A stretch of DNA of 64,000 nt from Paenibacillus sp. MMS20-IR301 (lineage in GTDB: Bacteria > Bacillota > Bacilli > Paenibacillales > Paenibacillaceae), in NCBI RefSeq assembly GCF_032302195.1, contig NZ_CP135275.1:806001-870000 (forward strand), read 5' to 3'. How positions within the stretch are numbered: position 1 is the stretch's first letter; every line of letters starts with the position of its first letter. The position numbers and the translations under genes were made by a program. Positions 56,450-64,000 of the stretch are shown here, in pieces. The notes under the pieces are model-generated. The model had not been told where the DNA came from, did no database searches, and worked only from the letters and a program-made list of their open reading frames with translations.

Positions 56450-57589
56450 TTGAAGCCGAACCTCAGGAAGTTAATACCCGGCCTTTTATTTGCCTTCTTT
56501 CTCAGCTTAACAGGCATAACGGGACCCGTTCAGACCTATGCAGCACCGCTGGAGCATCAGCCGCCTAGTGCGGTCAAGGCTAAGGGGAATGACAAAGAGC
56601 TTAAGGTGATCCCCGGAGGCCAGACGATTGGTGTGAAGGTGAAGTCTGCAGGCGTGCTGGTTGTTGGTCATCATCTGGTCGAAGTATCGGAGCAGTCCAA
56701 GCTTTCTCCTGGTGAGAACAGCGGACTGATGCCCGGTGATCTGATGATTTCCATTAATGGCGTGAAGCTGGACGAGGTATCCAAAGTAGCTAAGCTGGTG
56801 GAGCATGCCGGAAAAAGCAATGATTCATTAAGCATCGTGTACAAACGTGCAGGCAAAGAGCATACAGCACAGCTTAAGCCTGCCTATGACCGTCATGACA
56901 AGGTATGGAGGCTCGGGCTCTACATCCGCGATTCAGCCGCAGGGGTGGGGACTCTGACGTTCTATGCGCCTAAAGAGGGTGTATATGGGGCACTGGGGCA
57001 TGTCATTACTGATATGAACACCGGTACGCCCATCGTTGTCGGCAGCGGGCATATCGTGCAGTCCAGCGTAACCTCCATCTCGAAAAGCCAGGACGGTGAT
57101 CCCGGGGAGAAGCGTGCTCATTTCCTTAAGGAAAGCCAGGTGCTCGGGAATGTGGAGAGTAATACGGATTTCGGAATTTTCGGCAAAATGACACGCAACC
57201 CGGAGCATAGCCTGTACCAGGAGCCGATACCGGTGGCGATGAGCAGTGAGGTTAAGGAAGGCCCGGCCCAGATTCTGACGGTAGTTGACGGCCAGCAGGT
57301 GGAGCGTTTCAATGTGGAGATCATTCATGTGGCCCGGCAGGAGACTCCGGCGACCAAGGGGATGGTTCTGCGCATTACGGATTCAAGGCTGATTGATAAA
57401 ACCGGCGGCATTGTCCAGGGAATGAGCGGCAGTCCAATCGTCCAGGACGGGCGTCTCATCGGTGCAGTTACCCATGTATTCGTCAACGATCCCAAGTCCG
57501 GATACGGGTGTTTCATTGAATGGATGCTCAAGGATTCCGGTGTAGTCTGGCAAAATGATTTGCTTCCATATAATCTTAAGGCGGTCTAG
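56450..57589 (+). CDS. spoIVB: SpoIVB signalling serine peptidase (S55)
   Basis: SpoIVB is secreted by the forespore into the intermembrane space and cleaves SpoIVFA, triggering pro-sigma-K processing. The 379-residue product has an N-terminal membrane anchor (about 10-30), a PDZ domain (about 75-150) and an S55 peptidase domain. The catalytic His is in GALGHVI near 185 and the catalytic Ser in GMSGSPIV near 327. The TTG at 56450 lies 11 bases after AAAGGGAG. The stop codon is inside the terminator hairpin. Confidence 0.93.
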   Translation: MKPNLRKLIPGLLFAFFLSLTGITGPVQTYAAPLEHQPPSAVKAKGNDKELKVIPGGQTIGVKVKSAGVLVVGHHLVEVSEQSKLSPGENSGLMPGDLMISINGVKLDEVSKVAKLVEHAGKSNDSLSIVYKRAGKEHTAQLKPAYDRHDKVWRLGLYIRDSAAGVGTLTFYAPKEGVYGALGHVITDMNTGTPIVVGSGHIVQSSVTSISKSQDGDPGEKRAHFLKESQVLGNVESNTDFGIFGKMTRNPEHSLYQEPIPVAMSSEVKEGPAQILTVVDGQQVERFNVEIIHVARQETPATKGMVLRITDSRLIDKTGGIVQGMSGSPIVQDGRLIGAVTHVFVNDPKSGYGCFIEWMLKDSGVVWQNDLLPYNLKAV

Positions 57590-57604
57590 CCTTAAGATTT
57601 TTTT
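57572..57604 (+). terminator. Terminator of spoIVB overlapping its stop codon
   Basis: An 11-bp perfect stem AATCTTAAGGC / GCCTTAAGATT with a 6-base loop is followed by seven T. The last T bases merge with a Spo0A-box-like sequence. Confidence 0.88.
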
Positions 57605-57725
57605 GTCGAAGCCCAGCGATTTACATCGAAACTTGAAGCAAAATATTTAATTATAAATCAACGTTCAAAAAAAATAAAGAAAAATAATTTTCGACAGAAG
57701 GATATTTAACTCTCATGTCGAAAGC
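57602..57725 (+). promoter_or_regulatory. spo0A promoter region with three 0A-like boxes and sigma-H-like promoter
   Basis: TTTGTCGAA (57602-57610), reverse TTCGACA (57690-57696) and TGTCGAA (57716-57722) match the Spo0A box core. GAAGGATAT (57697-57705) fits the sigma-H -35 (RNAGGAWWW), with GTCGAAAGC (57717-57725) as a near -10 match 11 bases later. In Bacillus, spo0A is autoregulated through such boxes and a sigma-H promoter. Confidence 0.65.
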
Positions 57726-57784
57726 TTAAGGGAGGGAAGATGAATGCTATTACTTTAGCGGTTTAAATAAGGAGGAAGCAGCCA

Positions 57785-58612
57785 GTGCAGAATATTGAAG
57801 TGTTGTTGGCCGATGATAACAGGGAGTTCACTAATTTGCTTGCCGAGTACATTACCGAACAGGAAGATATGACCGTAACGGGCATCGCCTATAATGGTGA
57901 AGAAGTGCTTCAAATGCTGAGCGGGGCACGTAAAATTCCCGATGTGCTGATCCTGGATATCATTATGCCGCATCTGGACGGTCTCGGCGTCCTGGAACGT
58001 CTGCGGGATATGGATCTGAATCCGCAGCCGAAGATCATTATGCTGACCGCTTTCGGCCAGGAGAACATTACGCAGCGGGCTGTTCAGCTGGGAGCATCTT
58101 ATTATATATTGAAGCCGTTCGATATGGAGGTTCTGGCCAGCCGCGTGCGTCAGCTGGTAGGTACTCAGGGCAGCATGAGCACATCGTCCGGTATGTCCGG
58201 GATGTCCGGCTATTCGTCTGCCAGATCATCCAGCAATGTGGTGCCGCTCTCCAAAGGCAAGAACCTGGATGCCAATATTACTTCCATCATTCATGAAATC
58301 GGTGTACCTGCACATATTAAAGGGTATCAGTACCTGCGTGAAGCGATCACGATGGTCTATAACAATATTGAGATCCTTGGCGCGATCACGAAGACTCTTT
58401 ACCCGGCAATCGCCGAGAAATTCAAAACCACGCCTTCCCGAGTGGAGCGGGCAATCCGCCATGCCATCGAAGTTGCCTGGACCCGTGGTAACATCGACAG
58501 CATCTCCCACCTGTTCGGCTATACAATTAATATCTCCAAATCCAAGCCAACGAATTCGGAATTCATTGCCATGGTAGCCGACAAGCTGCGGATTGAGCAT
58601 AAGGTGTCTTGA
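57785..58612 (+). CDS. spo0A: Sporulation master regulator Spo0A
   Basis: Spo0A, once phosphorylated by the phosphorelay, switches cells toward sporulation and biofilm. The 275-residue product has a receiver domain (DD near 10-11, phospho-Asp in LILDIIMP near 57, Lys in LKPFD near 107). A Gly/Ser/Met-rich linker (about 125-150, with GMSGMSG repeats) is longer than in Bacillus. The C-terminal Spo0A DNA-binding domain carries [20 protein letters not shown], given in parts ([20 protein letters not shown] near 220-240). The GTG follows AAGGAGG. Confidence 0.97.
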   Translation: MQNIEVLLADDNREFTNLLAEYITEQEDMTVTGIAYNGEEVLQMLSGARKIPDVLILDIIMPHLDGLGVLERLRDMDLNPQPKIIMLTAFGQENITQRAVQLGASYYILKPFDMEVLASRVRQLVGTQGSMSTSSGMSGMSGYSSARSSSNVVPLSKGKNLDANITSIIHEIGVPAHIKGYQYLREAITMVYNNIEILGAITKTLYPAIAEKFKTTPSRVERAIRHAIEVAWTRGNIDSISHLFGYTINISKSKPTNSEFIAMVADKLRIEHKVS

Positions 58613-58673
58613 AAGGGTTAGGATCAGGATACGTGAAGGGGTAAGCTTAAATTTCATAAAAGTGTATAAACGG

Positions 58674-58715
58674 CACTCCCTTTCCAGATTATCTTATCCG
58701 GGAAGGGAGTGTTTT
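58674..58715 (+). terminator. Terminator after spo0A
   Basis: The stem CACTCCCTTTCC / GGAAGGGAGTG, with one bulge, is followed by TTTT. Confidence 0.75.
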
Positions 58716-58755
58716 GCTGCAACTGAATGCTGGGGATACTCACTAATCTTTATGC

Positions 58756-58782
58756 TATACTAGTGGATGAGAATTATTCTCA
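58756..58782 (+). promoter_or_regulatory. Promoter with perfect Fur-box palindrome for the AraC-type regulator
   Basis: The -10 TATACT (58756-58761) is followed by TGAGAATTATTCTCA (58768-58782), a perfect 7-1-7 palindrome like the Fur core. Its position over the start site suggests iron repression. Confidence 0.7.
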
Positions 58783-58809
58783 CAATAAGCAGTGATAGCA
58801 GGTGAAGCA

Positions 58810-59955
58810 ATGGGAAACCAGCATATTAAGCAGGCGATTGCACATATTAAAGAGCACTTGAATCAGACCCTTAGCCGTTCGGAACTGGCAGCTGTTGCAG
58901 GGATTGACCCGGATCATTTCTCCCGTATGTTCAAGAAATACACCGGACTCAGTCCAACTGACTATATCACTCAGCTGCGTATGGAAAGAGCCAAAGCTTT
59001 GCTAATTGCAAATTCGCTTTCCATTAAGGAAGTGGCCCGCCATGCAGGGTATGAGGACCCTTATCATTTCAGCCGCCGGTTCAAACAGGTTGTAGGTGTG
59101 GCTCCTTCAGTATATATGCGTTCTCCTGAGCTCAGAATAGTTGCTCTTGACGGATACGGACATTGTCTGGCACTGGGCGTTGTTCCGGTGGCAGCAGATT
59201 CTGCGGTAGTTGGACAAATGGTGCCCTGGAACAGCGAACTGGTGGAGGATTTGTCCCTCCCTGGGCAGTCCGGCATTGATATGAAGCATCTGGCCGCATT
59301 GAAGCCCGATGTTATTATTGCCATGAACCGTGACAATCACCAGGAGCTGGCTTCGATTGCCCCTGTCCTGAATATAAATGTGCTGGATGATCCTATTTAT
59401 GTTCAATTAAGGCAAATTGCTGCTTTTCTCGGAAAAGAGAAGGGGGCCGAGGATTGGATTAAGGAATATGAGGATACCTGCCGTACATTAAGAGCCCGAT
59501 TAGCCGGAATAGGCAAAAGCAGGGTCGCGGTATTAAGGGTAAGAGAGCAGCTGCTTCAAATTTATGGTATGCAAAACATGGGGTACCCGCTCTACCACTC
59601 CCTCCAGCTGATTCCCCCTGAGCGTATTGAGCTGCAGTCCGTGTGTAATATTCACTTTCATTCCAGCGCTATTTGCATGGAAGAAATACCTTATTACGAA
59701 GCAGATTATTTATTTGTTGTGACACAGCCTGATGAAGGGGGGCGGCAGAGATGGACAGAATGCTGCGCCTCTCCTCATTTTCAATCCTTCTCAGCAATGC
59801 TTACCGGCCAGGTCTATGAACTTGATGTCAATTGCTGGCTTGCTTATGATCCTATATCAATCCGTAATCAGATGGAGGAGGCGGCCGGTTTGCTGCTGCA
59901 GGGATTAAAGCGCCGGAATCATCCATCCCTTGCGCAACAATCAGCCATGGAGTAA
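58810..59955 (+). CDS. AraC-type regulator fused to a siderophore-binding domain (Btr-like)
   Basis: This is probably a cytoplasmic activator of siderophore uptake that senses the ferric siderophore directly, like Btr (YbbB) of Bacillus. The 381-residue product has an N-terminal AraC double helix-turn-helix (about 1-105, with DPDHFSRMFKKYTG and DPYHFSRRFKQVVG). A periplasmic-binding-protein (TroA/FhuD-like) domain without signal peptide covers about 110-375. The ATG at 58810 follows GCAGGTGA; an in-frame GTG at 58792 is less likely. A Fur-like box precedes it, and its presumed target, a siderophore-binding lipoprotein gene, follows. Confidence 0.9.
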   Translation: MGNQHIKQAIAHIKEHLNQTLSRSELAAVAGIDPDHFSRMFKKYTGLSPTDYITQLRMERAKALLIANSLSIKEVARHAGYEDPYHFSRRFKQVVGVAPSVYMRSPELRIVALDGYGHCLALGVVPVAADSAVVGQMVPWNSELVEDLSLPGQSGIDMKHLAALKPDVIIAMNRDNHQELASIAPVLNINVLDDPIYVQLRQIAAFLGKEKGAEDWIKEYEDTCRTLRARLAGIGKSRVAVLRVREQLLQIYGMQNMGYPLYHSLQLIPPERIELQSVCNIHFHSSAICMEEIPYYEADYLFVVTQPDEGGRQRWTECCASPHFQSFSAMLTGQVYELDVNCWLAYDPISIRNQMEEAAGLLLQGLKRRNHPSLAQQSAME

Positions 59956-59983
59956 TCCCAGTGGAATGATTAGAATATTAAAT

Positions 59984-60002
59984 GATATTAATAATCATTA
60001 TC
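59984..60002 (+). promoter_or_regulatory. Fur box before the siderophore-binding protein gene
   Basis: GATATTAATAATCATTATC matches the classic 19-bp Fur consensus GATAATGATAATCATTATC at 17 positions. It lies 20 bases before the ATG, after the upstream regulator gene has ended. Confidence 0.78.
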
Positions 60003-60021
60003 ACAAATTGGGGAGGATCAT

Positions 60022-61044
60022 ATGTATTTGCGGAATTCAATACGAAAACATGGTTTTATCGTTATTATGCTGTTAGGACTGGCGCTGGTGACGTCTGCAT
60101 GCGGGGGGAATAAACCAAAGGAATCAGCTAATCAGCCGCCTCAGACCAACCCGCAGCAGGAACTCAAAGCGGAGGTGCAGGTTCAGACCAAAATCGTTGT
60201 AGACGATTTGAACAGAGAAATGGAGATACCTCTTACTCCCCAGAGGATTGTGGCAGGTGAGTTTGCTGCCGAGCTTCTCAGGCTGGGAATCAAGCCGGTT
60301 GCCTCAGGCGATAACGGATTTAAGGTTATATATACACTTGATGAGATGGAAGGCGTGGAACAGATCGGAGATCCGCCAAATCCGGAAAAGATATTGGAGC
60401 TTAATCCCGATCTTGTGGTCGCTCCGACCATTTTTCAGGAGATTTACCCGGAACAAATGGAGCAGATCACTCAGATTGCACCCGTATTTTACCTCTCATT
60501 TGACCAGGATCCCATTTATGGGATCTTCACTAAACTAGGGAAGCTGGTCGGCCAAACGGAGAAAGCGGAGGCATGGATTGCCGGATACGAACAAGAGGCC
60601 GAGCTTGCGCGTGAGCAGTTGAAATCAGTCATTGGTGATGAAACCGTATCTATCTTCCGTGTTGAGAAGGGCCGCCTGCGGATTTATTTAAACCGGAATT
60701 TTGCCGGATATATGCTGCGCACCAGTCTGCAACTGCCTGCACCTAAGGCTGTTGCTGCTGAAATTGAGAAGAATCCCAACAGCTCGGCCGTAGAGATATC
60801 CTTGGAAAAGCTTCCTGAATATGCGGGTGATCATCTGTTTGTGATTGTGCGGGAGGAAGGCGATGACCGGAAGGCCTTTGAGGAGATTGAGAAATCAGGT
60901 TTATGGAACAGCCTGGAAGCGGTCAAGAATGGGAAAGTGCATTTCCTGGAAACCAATAAATATTACGGATCGGACATCGTTACCATTCAGGAAACAATGA
61001 AGGAAGCGGTAGAACTGCTTACTTCCGCTGAAACTGTAAAATGA
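60022..61044 (+). CDS. Iron-siderophore ABC transporter substrate-binding lipoprotein
   Basis: This extracellular receptor is for a ferric siderophore or similar chelate (FepB/FhuD/FeuA type). The 340-residue product has a lipoprotein signal (lipobox LVTSACGG, cysteine near 27), a Pro/Gln/Asn tether and a two-lobed TroA-like domain including LNPDLVVAPTIFQE near 133. GGGGAGG precedes the ATG. No permease or ATPase gene is nearby, so it must pair with components encoded elsewhere. The nitroreductase gene overlaps its stop codon by four bases. Confidence 0.92.
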   Translation: MYLRNSIRKHGFIVIMLLGLALVTSACGGNKPKESANQPPQTNPQQELKAEVQVQTKIVVDDLNREMEIPLTPQRIVAGEFAAELLRLGIKPVASGDNGFKVIYTLDEMEGVEQIGDPPNPEKILELNPDLVVAPTIFQEIYPEQMEQITQIAPVFYLSFDQDPIYGIFTKLGKLVGQTEKAEAWIAGYEQEAELAREQLKSVIGDETVSIFRVEKGRLRIYLNRNFAGYMLRTSLQLPAPKAVAAEIEKNPNSSAVEISLEKLPEYAGDHLFVIVREEGDDRKAFEEIEKSGLWNSLEAVKNGKVHFLETNKYYGSDIVTIQETMKEAVELLTSAETVK

Positions 61045-61622
61045 AATTAAATCATACGGGTGATACAAACACTGATTTGGTTTCCGTAATCCGGGAGAGA
61101 AGAACGATCAGAGATTTTAATGGACAGCCCTTAGAGCGGGAGGTGCTGTTGGATATTTTAGAGAACGCAGTGTGGGCTCCGTTTCACGGCAGAAGGGAGC
61201 CTTGGCGTTTCATTCTCTTTACTGCAGGCGGCAGGGCACGTTTTGCCGATGCTGTAATGGATACCTATTCGCCGGAACTGGCTGACAAGTGGAGCAGATG
61301 GGCGCGCAAGCAATATTGCGAACTAATCCAAGCACACCTGTTAGTAGTCATAGAGGCGGATCCACGCCAAAAATATTGGGAAGACGCATTTTCCGCCGCC
61401 TCGGCATTAATCCAGAACATTCAACTGCTTGCCTGGGAAAAACATGTGGGAACCGTCTGGAAAACGAATGAATGGAACCTGGACCCGGCCTTCTACATGA
61501 AAGCAGGAATACAGTCTCATGAGCGGATTGTCGGGACACTTCATCTGGGCTACTTTGACAAGACTCCGAAACCGAAAGCCAGAACACCAGTTAAAGATTT
61601 ATTGACGGAGTTTACTGAATAA
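61041..61622 (+). CDS. Nitroreductase family FMN oxidoreductase
   Basis: This is an FMN-dependent NAD(P)H oxidoreductase. The 193-residue product has the family start VIRERRTIRDFNGQPL and the FMN-contact segment HGRREPWRFI near 51-60. It also has the C-terminal GTLHLGYFDKTPKPKAR. Its ATG overlaps the TGA of the siderophore-binding gene (ATGA), so it belongs to the Fur-controlled unit. A role in reducing or releasing iron from the siderophore is a reasonable inference from context, not shown by sequence. Confidence 0.85.
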   Translation: MKLNHTGDTNTDLVSVIRERRTIRDFNGQPLEREVLLDILENAVWAPFHGRREPWRFILFTAGGRARFADAVMDTYSPELADKWSRWARKQYCELIQAHLLVVIEADPRQKYWEDAFSAASALIQNIQLLAWEKHVGTVWKTNEWNLDPAFYMKAGIQSHERIVGTLHLGYFDKTPKPKARTPVKDLLTEFTE

Positions 61623-61634
61623 TTAAACAAATAC

Positions 61635-61670
61635 AAAAAGCGCTCAGCCCTGATAGGTGGAGTGCTTTTT
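61635..61670 (+). terminator. Terminator after the iron unit
   Basis: The stem AAAAAGCGCTC / GAGTGCTTTTT has one wobble pair and ends in five T. It may also serve the convergent FlxA-like gene. Confidence 0.8.
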
Positions 61671-61692
61671 GTTCTCCTAATGAGATTCTTAC

Positions 61693-62541
61693 CTACACTA
61701 AAATATCTATCGACGGTGAAGCAGAGGGAGAGCCGGATGCTGAAGCAGAGGGAGAGCCGGATGCTGAAGCAGATGTGTTTTCTGTAGCAGCTGTTTCGCC
61801 GGAGCCGCTTTGATCTTTATTTTTTGATGATTTATGTATTTCCCCAGTTTTTTCCTCAGCAGGAGATAGTGAACCTGGAACATTCTTGGTCTTAACTGAT
61901 GTTTCGCTGCTCTCATTCAGTTCCGATACTAAGTCTCCAATCTTGCTGTCGATCCCGCGGACAGTGGACTTAATATCCAGAATTTGCTCCCGTTTGCCTT
62001 GCAATACAACACGCTCTGCGTTCTCCAGCATCATTGGCCTGCCAACGTCATTTGTAGGGTTAAAGGCCAAACGGTCCCGCTCTGTCTTGATCTCGCTTTG
62101 GATAGGGTTAATTTCACGTTCAAGCCGCTTGCCTAGTTGTACAAGTTTCCCTAACTGGTCGTACGTGGTGCTGTTTTTGATTAACGCTCCCATCGACTCA
62201 GCGCTGATGTCTGTAGTAGGAACTGCATTTGCCTGCTTTTTTGGAGCTTCCTTCTGTTCGATTTTGCTGTTCTCGATTTTTTCCTGCATTACCTCGGCTC
62301 TAATCTGTGCGATTTGGGCATCAATTTCCTGAATCGATGACTTTAAAGATTGAACCCGCTCCTGCTTCAGCTTTTTATCCATATTCTCATTGGATCTGAC
62401 GGTCTCTATCTGTTCATTCAGCCTGGACTTCTGGTCGAGCAGACCCTGAATTTCTTTGTCCCGGGAATTGGTCTTGAACTGGTGACTGGCAGAGGAAATG
62501 GGACTAATGAATTGAGACGAAGTTGAAGAAATGGATGACAC
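61693..62541 (-). CDS. FlxA-like coiled-coil protein
   Basis: The function is unknown. The 282-residue product resembles the FlxA-like family by its N-terminal Ser-rich start and a coiled coil (about 28-100, with LLDQKSRLNEQIETV and IQEIDAQIAQIRAEV). A second helical region covers about 125-215. A low-complexity Ser/Ala/Gly/Pro tail ends in a 24-bp DNA tandem repeat encoding SASASGSP. There is no signal peptide or membrane segment. It is monocistronic and converges with the nitroreductase gene. Confidence 0.65.
   Translation of the reverse strand: MSSISSTSSQFISPISSASHQFKTNSRDKEIQGLLDQKSRLNEQIETVRSNENMDKKLKQERVQSLKSSIQEIDAQIAQIRAEVMQEKIENSKIEQKEAPKKQANAVPTTDISAESMGALIKNSTTYDQLGKLVQLGKRLEREINPIQSEIKTERDRLAFNPTNDVGRPMMLENAERVVLQGKREQILDIKSTVRGIDSKIGDLVSELNESSETSVKTKNVPGSLSPAEEKTGEIHKSSKNKDQSGSGETAATENTSASASGSPSASASGSPSASPSIDILV
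61718..61765 (-). repeat. 24-bp tandem repeat in the FlxA-like gene tail
   Basis: Two perfect 24-bp units occupy 61718-61741 and 61742-61765, and part of a third follows. Each encodes eight residues (ASGSPSAS register) on the minus strand. Copy-number change would lengthen the tail in frame. Confidence 0.85.
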
Positions 62542-62636
62542 AAGAATACCTCCTAAGAAAGATATAAATTACCATATATAAGTTATATCGGTTGCTGTCA
62601 GAATGGAGATAAGCGGCTATCTTCTTTTCATGCTAT

Positions 62637-62671
62637 AAAAAAAGATCCCAGGCCAGTTACGGCCGGGGATC
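62637..62671 (-). terminator. Terminator of the small orphan gene (minus strand)
   Basis: On the minus strand the stem GATCCCCGGCC / GGCCTGGGATC is followed by seven T. It lies just after the stop codon of the 62690-63061 gene. Confidence 0.85.
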
Positions 62672-62689
62672 GCAGCGTTGCAATTGATC

Positions 62690-63061
62690 TTAGTTAAGTG
62701 ACTGCTTAGACAAGTTAGTCAGGTAGGCATCTGCTTCTTCATAGGTTGGGTAATGTACAGCAAATTTACCAAACAACCGTTTCATTTGCATTTTCCAGAC
62801 CGGGGAATCGGCAACGTACACCCAGCCGCCAACACCTGCAGCAACGGCAAGATCGCCGGTAGGAGCAAGCATAGCTGCTACGTTCGGGGAGAGCACGGTC
62901 GGTGAGCCTGTAACATCAGTCACGCCGGTGAAACCCGGCTGCAGTTTTTTTAGTGCATTTTCGAAATCAGCTATGTATCCAGGTACATCACCTTCGGTGA
63001 GACCGTAAGCTCTAACAATGACCTGATTTTTAGCTACGTTTACTTCCATGGTGTAAGACAT
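62690..63061 (-). CDS. Orphan small protein, possibly STAS-like fold
   Basis: I do not recognise this gene. The 123-residue product is soluble and shows alternating beta and alpha segments. An N-terminal strand pattern MEVNVAKNQVIVRAYG is followed by a helix (about 28-42), then VTDVTGS and GGWVYVADSP. That order recalls STAS or SpoIIAA-like domains, but key motifs are not clear. A ribosome site (GGAGG on the minus strand) and its own terminator indicate a real gene. It is divergent from an XRE regulator, which may control it. Confidence 0.6.
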   Translation of the reverse strand: MSYTMEVNVAKNQVIVRAYGLTEGDVPGYIADFENALKKLQPGFTGVTDVTGSPTVLSPNVAAMLAPTGDLAVAAGVGGWVYVADSPVWKMQMKRLFGKFAVHYPTYEEADAYLTNLSKQSLN

Positions 63062-63270
63062 GATAATTTCCTCCAGATAGGGTTTTATTAGTACACGGAT
63101 TATTATCGGATAATAATGTATAGGAATTGAGAGAATAAGGTAAAGAGTTCGGCTGCGTTCTCAGTTATGGGAATTAACGACATTAGCTGGCTTAGAGTCC
63201 CAAAAATATGCTTGTTTGTATGAAAAATATTAATGAATCTTGCTGCAACATCTAAAGAATTTACACAAAT

Positions 63271-63299
63271 AATTGTTATTATGAAACACAAATTGTTAT
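63271..63299 (+). promoter_or_regulatory. Direct repeat in the divergent promoter region of the XRE gene
   Basis: AATTGTTAT occurs at 63271-63279 and 63291-63299, exactly 20 bp apart and close to two helical turns. It lies between the orphan gene and the XRE regulator, so it may be an operator for the latter. No well-spaced promoter hexamers were identified. Confidence 0.35.
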
Positions 63300-63331
63300 C
63301 CTGTGTTATGATAGATGTAGAGGTGGCTCCT

Positions 63332-63991
63332 ATGTACGATTTCGATAACTATCCCGACGAGCTGGGGAATTTCATCCGGCACTTCAGAAAAGCCCGTGGT
63401 CTAACCTTAAGAGGGCTTGAAGAGAAGAGCGGCATCAGCTATTCACAGCTCAGCAAGATTGAACGGGGAGAGAGTATTCCGCTTAAGGATAACCTGGACA
63501 AGATTATTGAAGCCCTTGGTGGAGATCTTAAGAACCGGATGTATCATTTGGCGGACTATATGCCTGACATTGAATACATTAATTCGCTGAAGCAGGGTTA
63601 TAAGCTGCCGCAGCATAATCAGTCTCAGGATTACATCTATGAAACGGCATTTAACAAGCTGAAGGAATTCAGGGCCGGGGAAGACAAAGAAACGTCATAT
63701 GTTTCCTTTAATTCTGACGAAGTGATCGTTTATGAAACGGAATATGGGGCAGGAATGGTAACAGAGAAGATTGAGAAATATAACCTGACCGATGTTTTGA
63801 ACGACAAATTTGAAGGAAGTCTGGACAGCCTCCGCAAACAGCCGCATAAAGACCGTCAAGCCTACCTGTTTGGTGAATGGCTGCGTGAGTACATTAATGA
63901 GCTGAACGAGGAAGGCCAGGATCAGGTGATTCAAGCGTTGAAGGAATTCACCCAGTTCAAGGTGCAGCAGATCAAGGGCGTCTATAAGTGA
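63332..63991 (+). CDS. XRE-family transcriptional regulator with C-terminal domain
   Basis: This is a DNA-binding protein of the Cro/C1 family. The 219-residue product has an N-terminal helix-turn-helix (about 10-65, with LGNFIRHFRKARGLTLRGLE and ISYSQLSKIERGE). An unassigned acidic C-terminal region of about 140 residues (with TEYGAGMVTEKIEKY) follows. I choose the ATG at 63332 after GAGGTGG; an upstream frame extension crosses the operator-like repeats. It is divergent from the orphan small protein gene. Its ligand and targets are unknown. Confidence 0.82.
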   Translation: MYDFDNYPDELGNFIRHFRKARGLTLRGLEEKSGISYSQLSKIERGESIPLKDNLDKIIEALGGDLKNRMYHLADYMPDIEYINSLKQGYKLPQHNQSQDYIYETAFNKLKEFRAGEDKETSYVSFNSDEVIVYETEYGAGMVTEKIEKYNLTDVLNDKFEGSLDSLRKQPHKDRQAYLFGEWLREYINELNEEGQDQVIQALKEFTQFKVQQIKGVYK

Positions 63992-64000
63992 AGAGGGGAC

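Noticed and set aside
63273..63312. Promoter of the XRE gene from TTGTTA and TATGAT
   Set aside because: Spacings of 8 or 28 bases do not fit a sigma-A promoter.

Overview
This window looks like chromosomal DNA from a spore-forming Firmicute, most likely a Paenibacillus. Four things point that way. The gene order efp, spoIIIAA-AH, accBC, nusB, folD, xseAB, ispA, dxs, tlyA, argR, recN, spoIVB, spo0A follows the Bacillus subtilis yqh-spo0A neighbourhood. Base composition is moderate to high in GC. There is a YesM/YesN two-component pair next to a sugar ABC transporter. Secreted proteins carry copper-amine-oxidase-like 'stalk' domains. No rRNA, tRNA, CRISPR array or prophage was seen.

Layout. 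1-6.6 kb: anaerobic fermentation genes (adhE, pflB, pflA) with candidate CcpA, Rex and Fnr sites. 7.0-13.0 kb: a sugar ABC transporter operon ending in a histidine kinase and response regulator. 13.3-15.5 kb: a large secreted stalk/PKD-like protein. 15.7-24.0 kb: zinc homeostasis (zur, znuA, znuC, znuB) interleaved with yidD and a T-box-controlled metG. The znu locus is split by an intact IS3-family element that landed in a 50-bp-period inverted repeat array; next to it lie a 14-bp tandem array and a G-quadruplex motif. 24.0-29.4 kb: ccdA, splB, mntR, a GHL10 glycoside hydrolase and a patatin-like lipase. 29.4-36.6 kb: yqhP/Q/R/T, efp, lysC (with an internal start for a beta subunit), yitT and yqhV. 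36.6-42.7 kb: the complete spoIIIA operon. 42.9-58.6 kb: accBC, the Asp23/AmaP cell-envelope group, nusB, folD, xseAB, ispA, dxs, tlyA, argR, recN, spoIVB, spo0A. 58.8-61.6 kb: a Fur-box-marked iron unit (AraC regulator fused to a siderophore-binding domain, a siderophore-binding lipoprotein and a nitroreductase). 61.7-64.0 kb: a FlxA-like coiled-coil protein, an orphan small protein and an XRE regulator.

Working together. AdhE and Pfl handle pyruvate and acetyl-CoA without oxygen. Zur would shut off znuA through two operator-like palindromes on its promoter. Dxs and IspA feed isoprenoid synthesis. SpoIIIAA-AH, SpoIVB and Spo0A are core sporulation functions, and SplB repairs spore DNA after germination.

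The most unusual material is non-coding. A composite of up to three conserved hairpins recurs at about 8.5, 16.8, 45.5 and 53.5 kb, always on the plus strand and just upstream of a start codon. The IS-interrupted inverted array and a set of four TAGTTGTA palindromes between convergent genes are two further repeat families that I cannot name.
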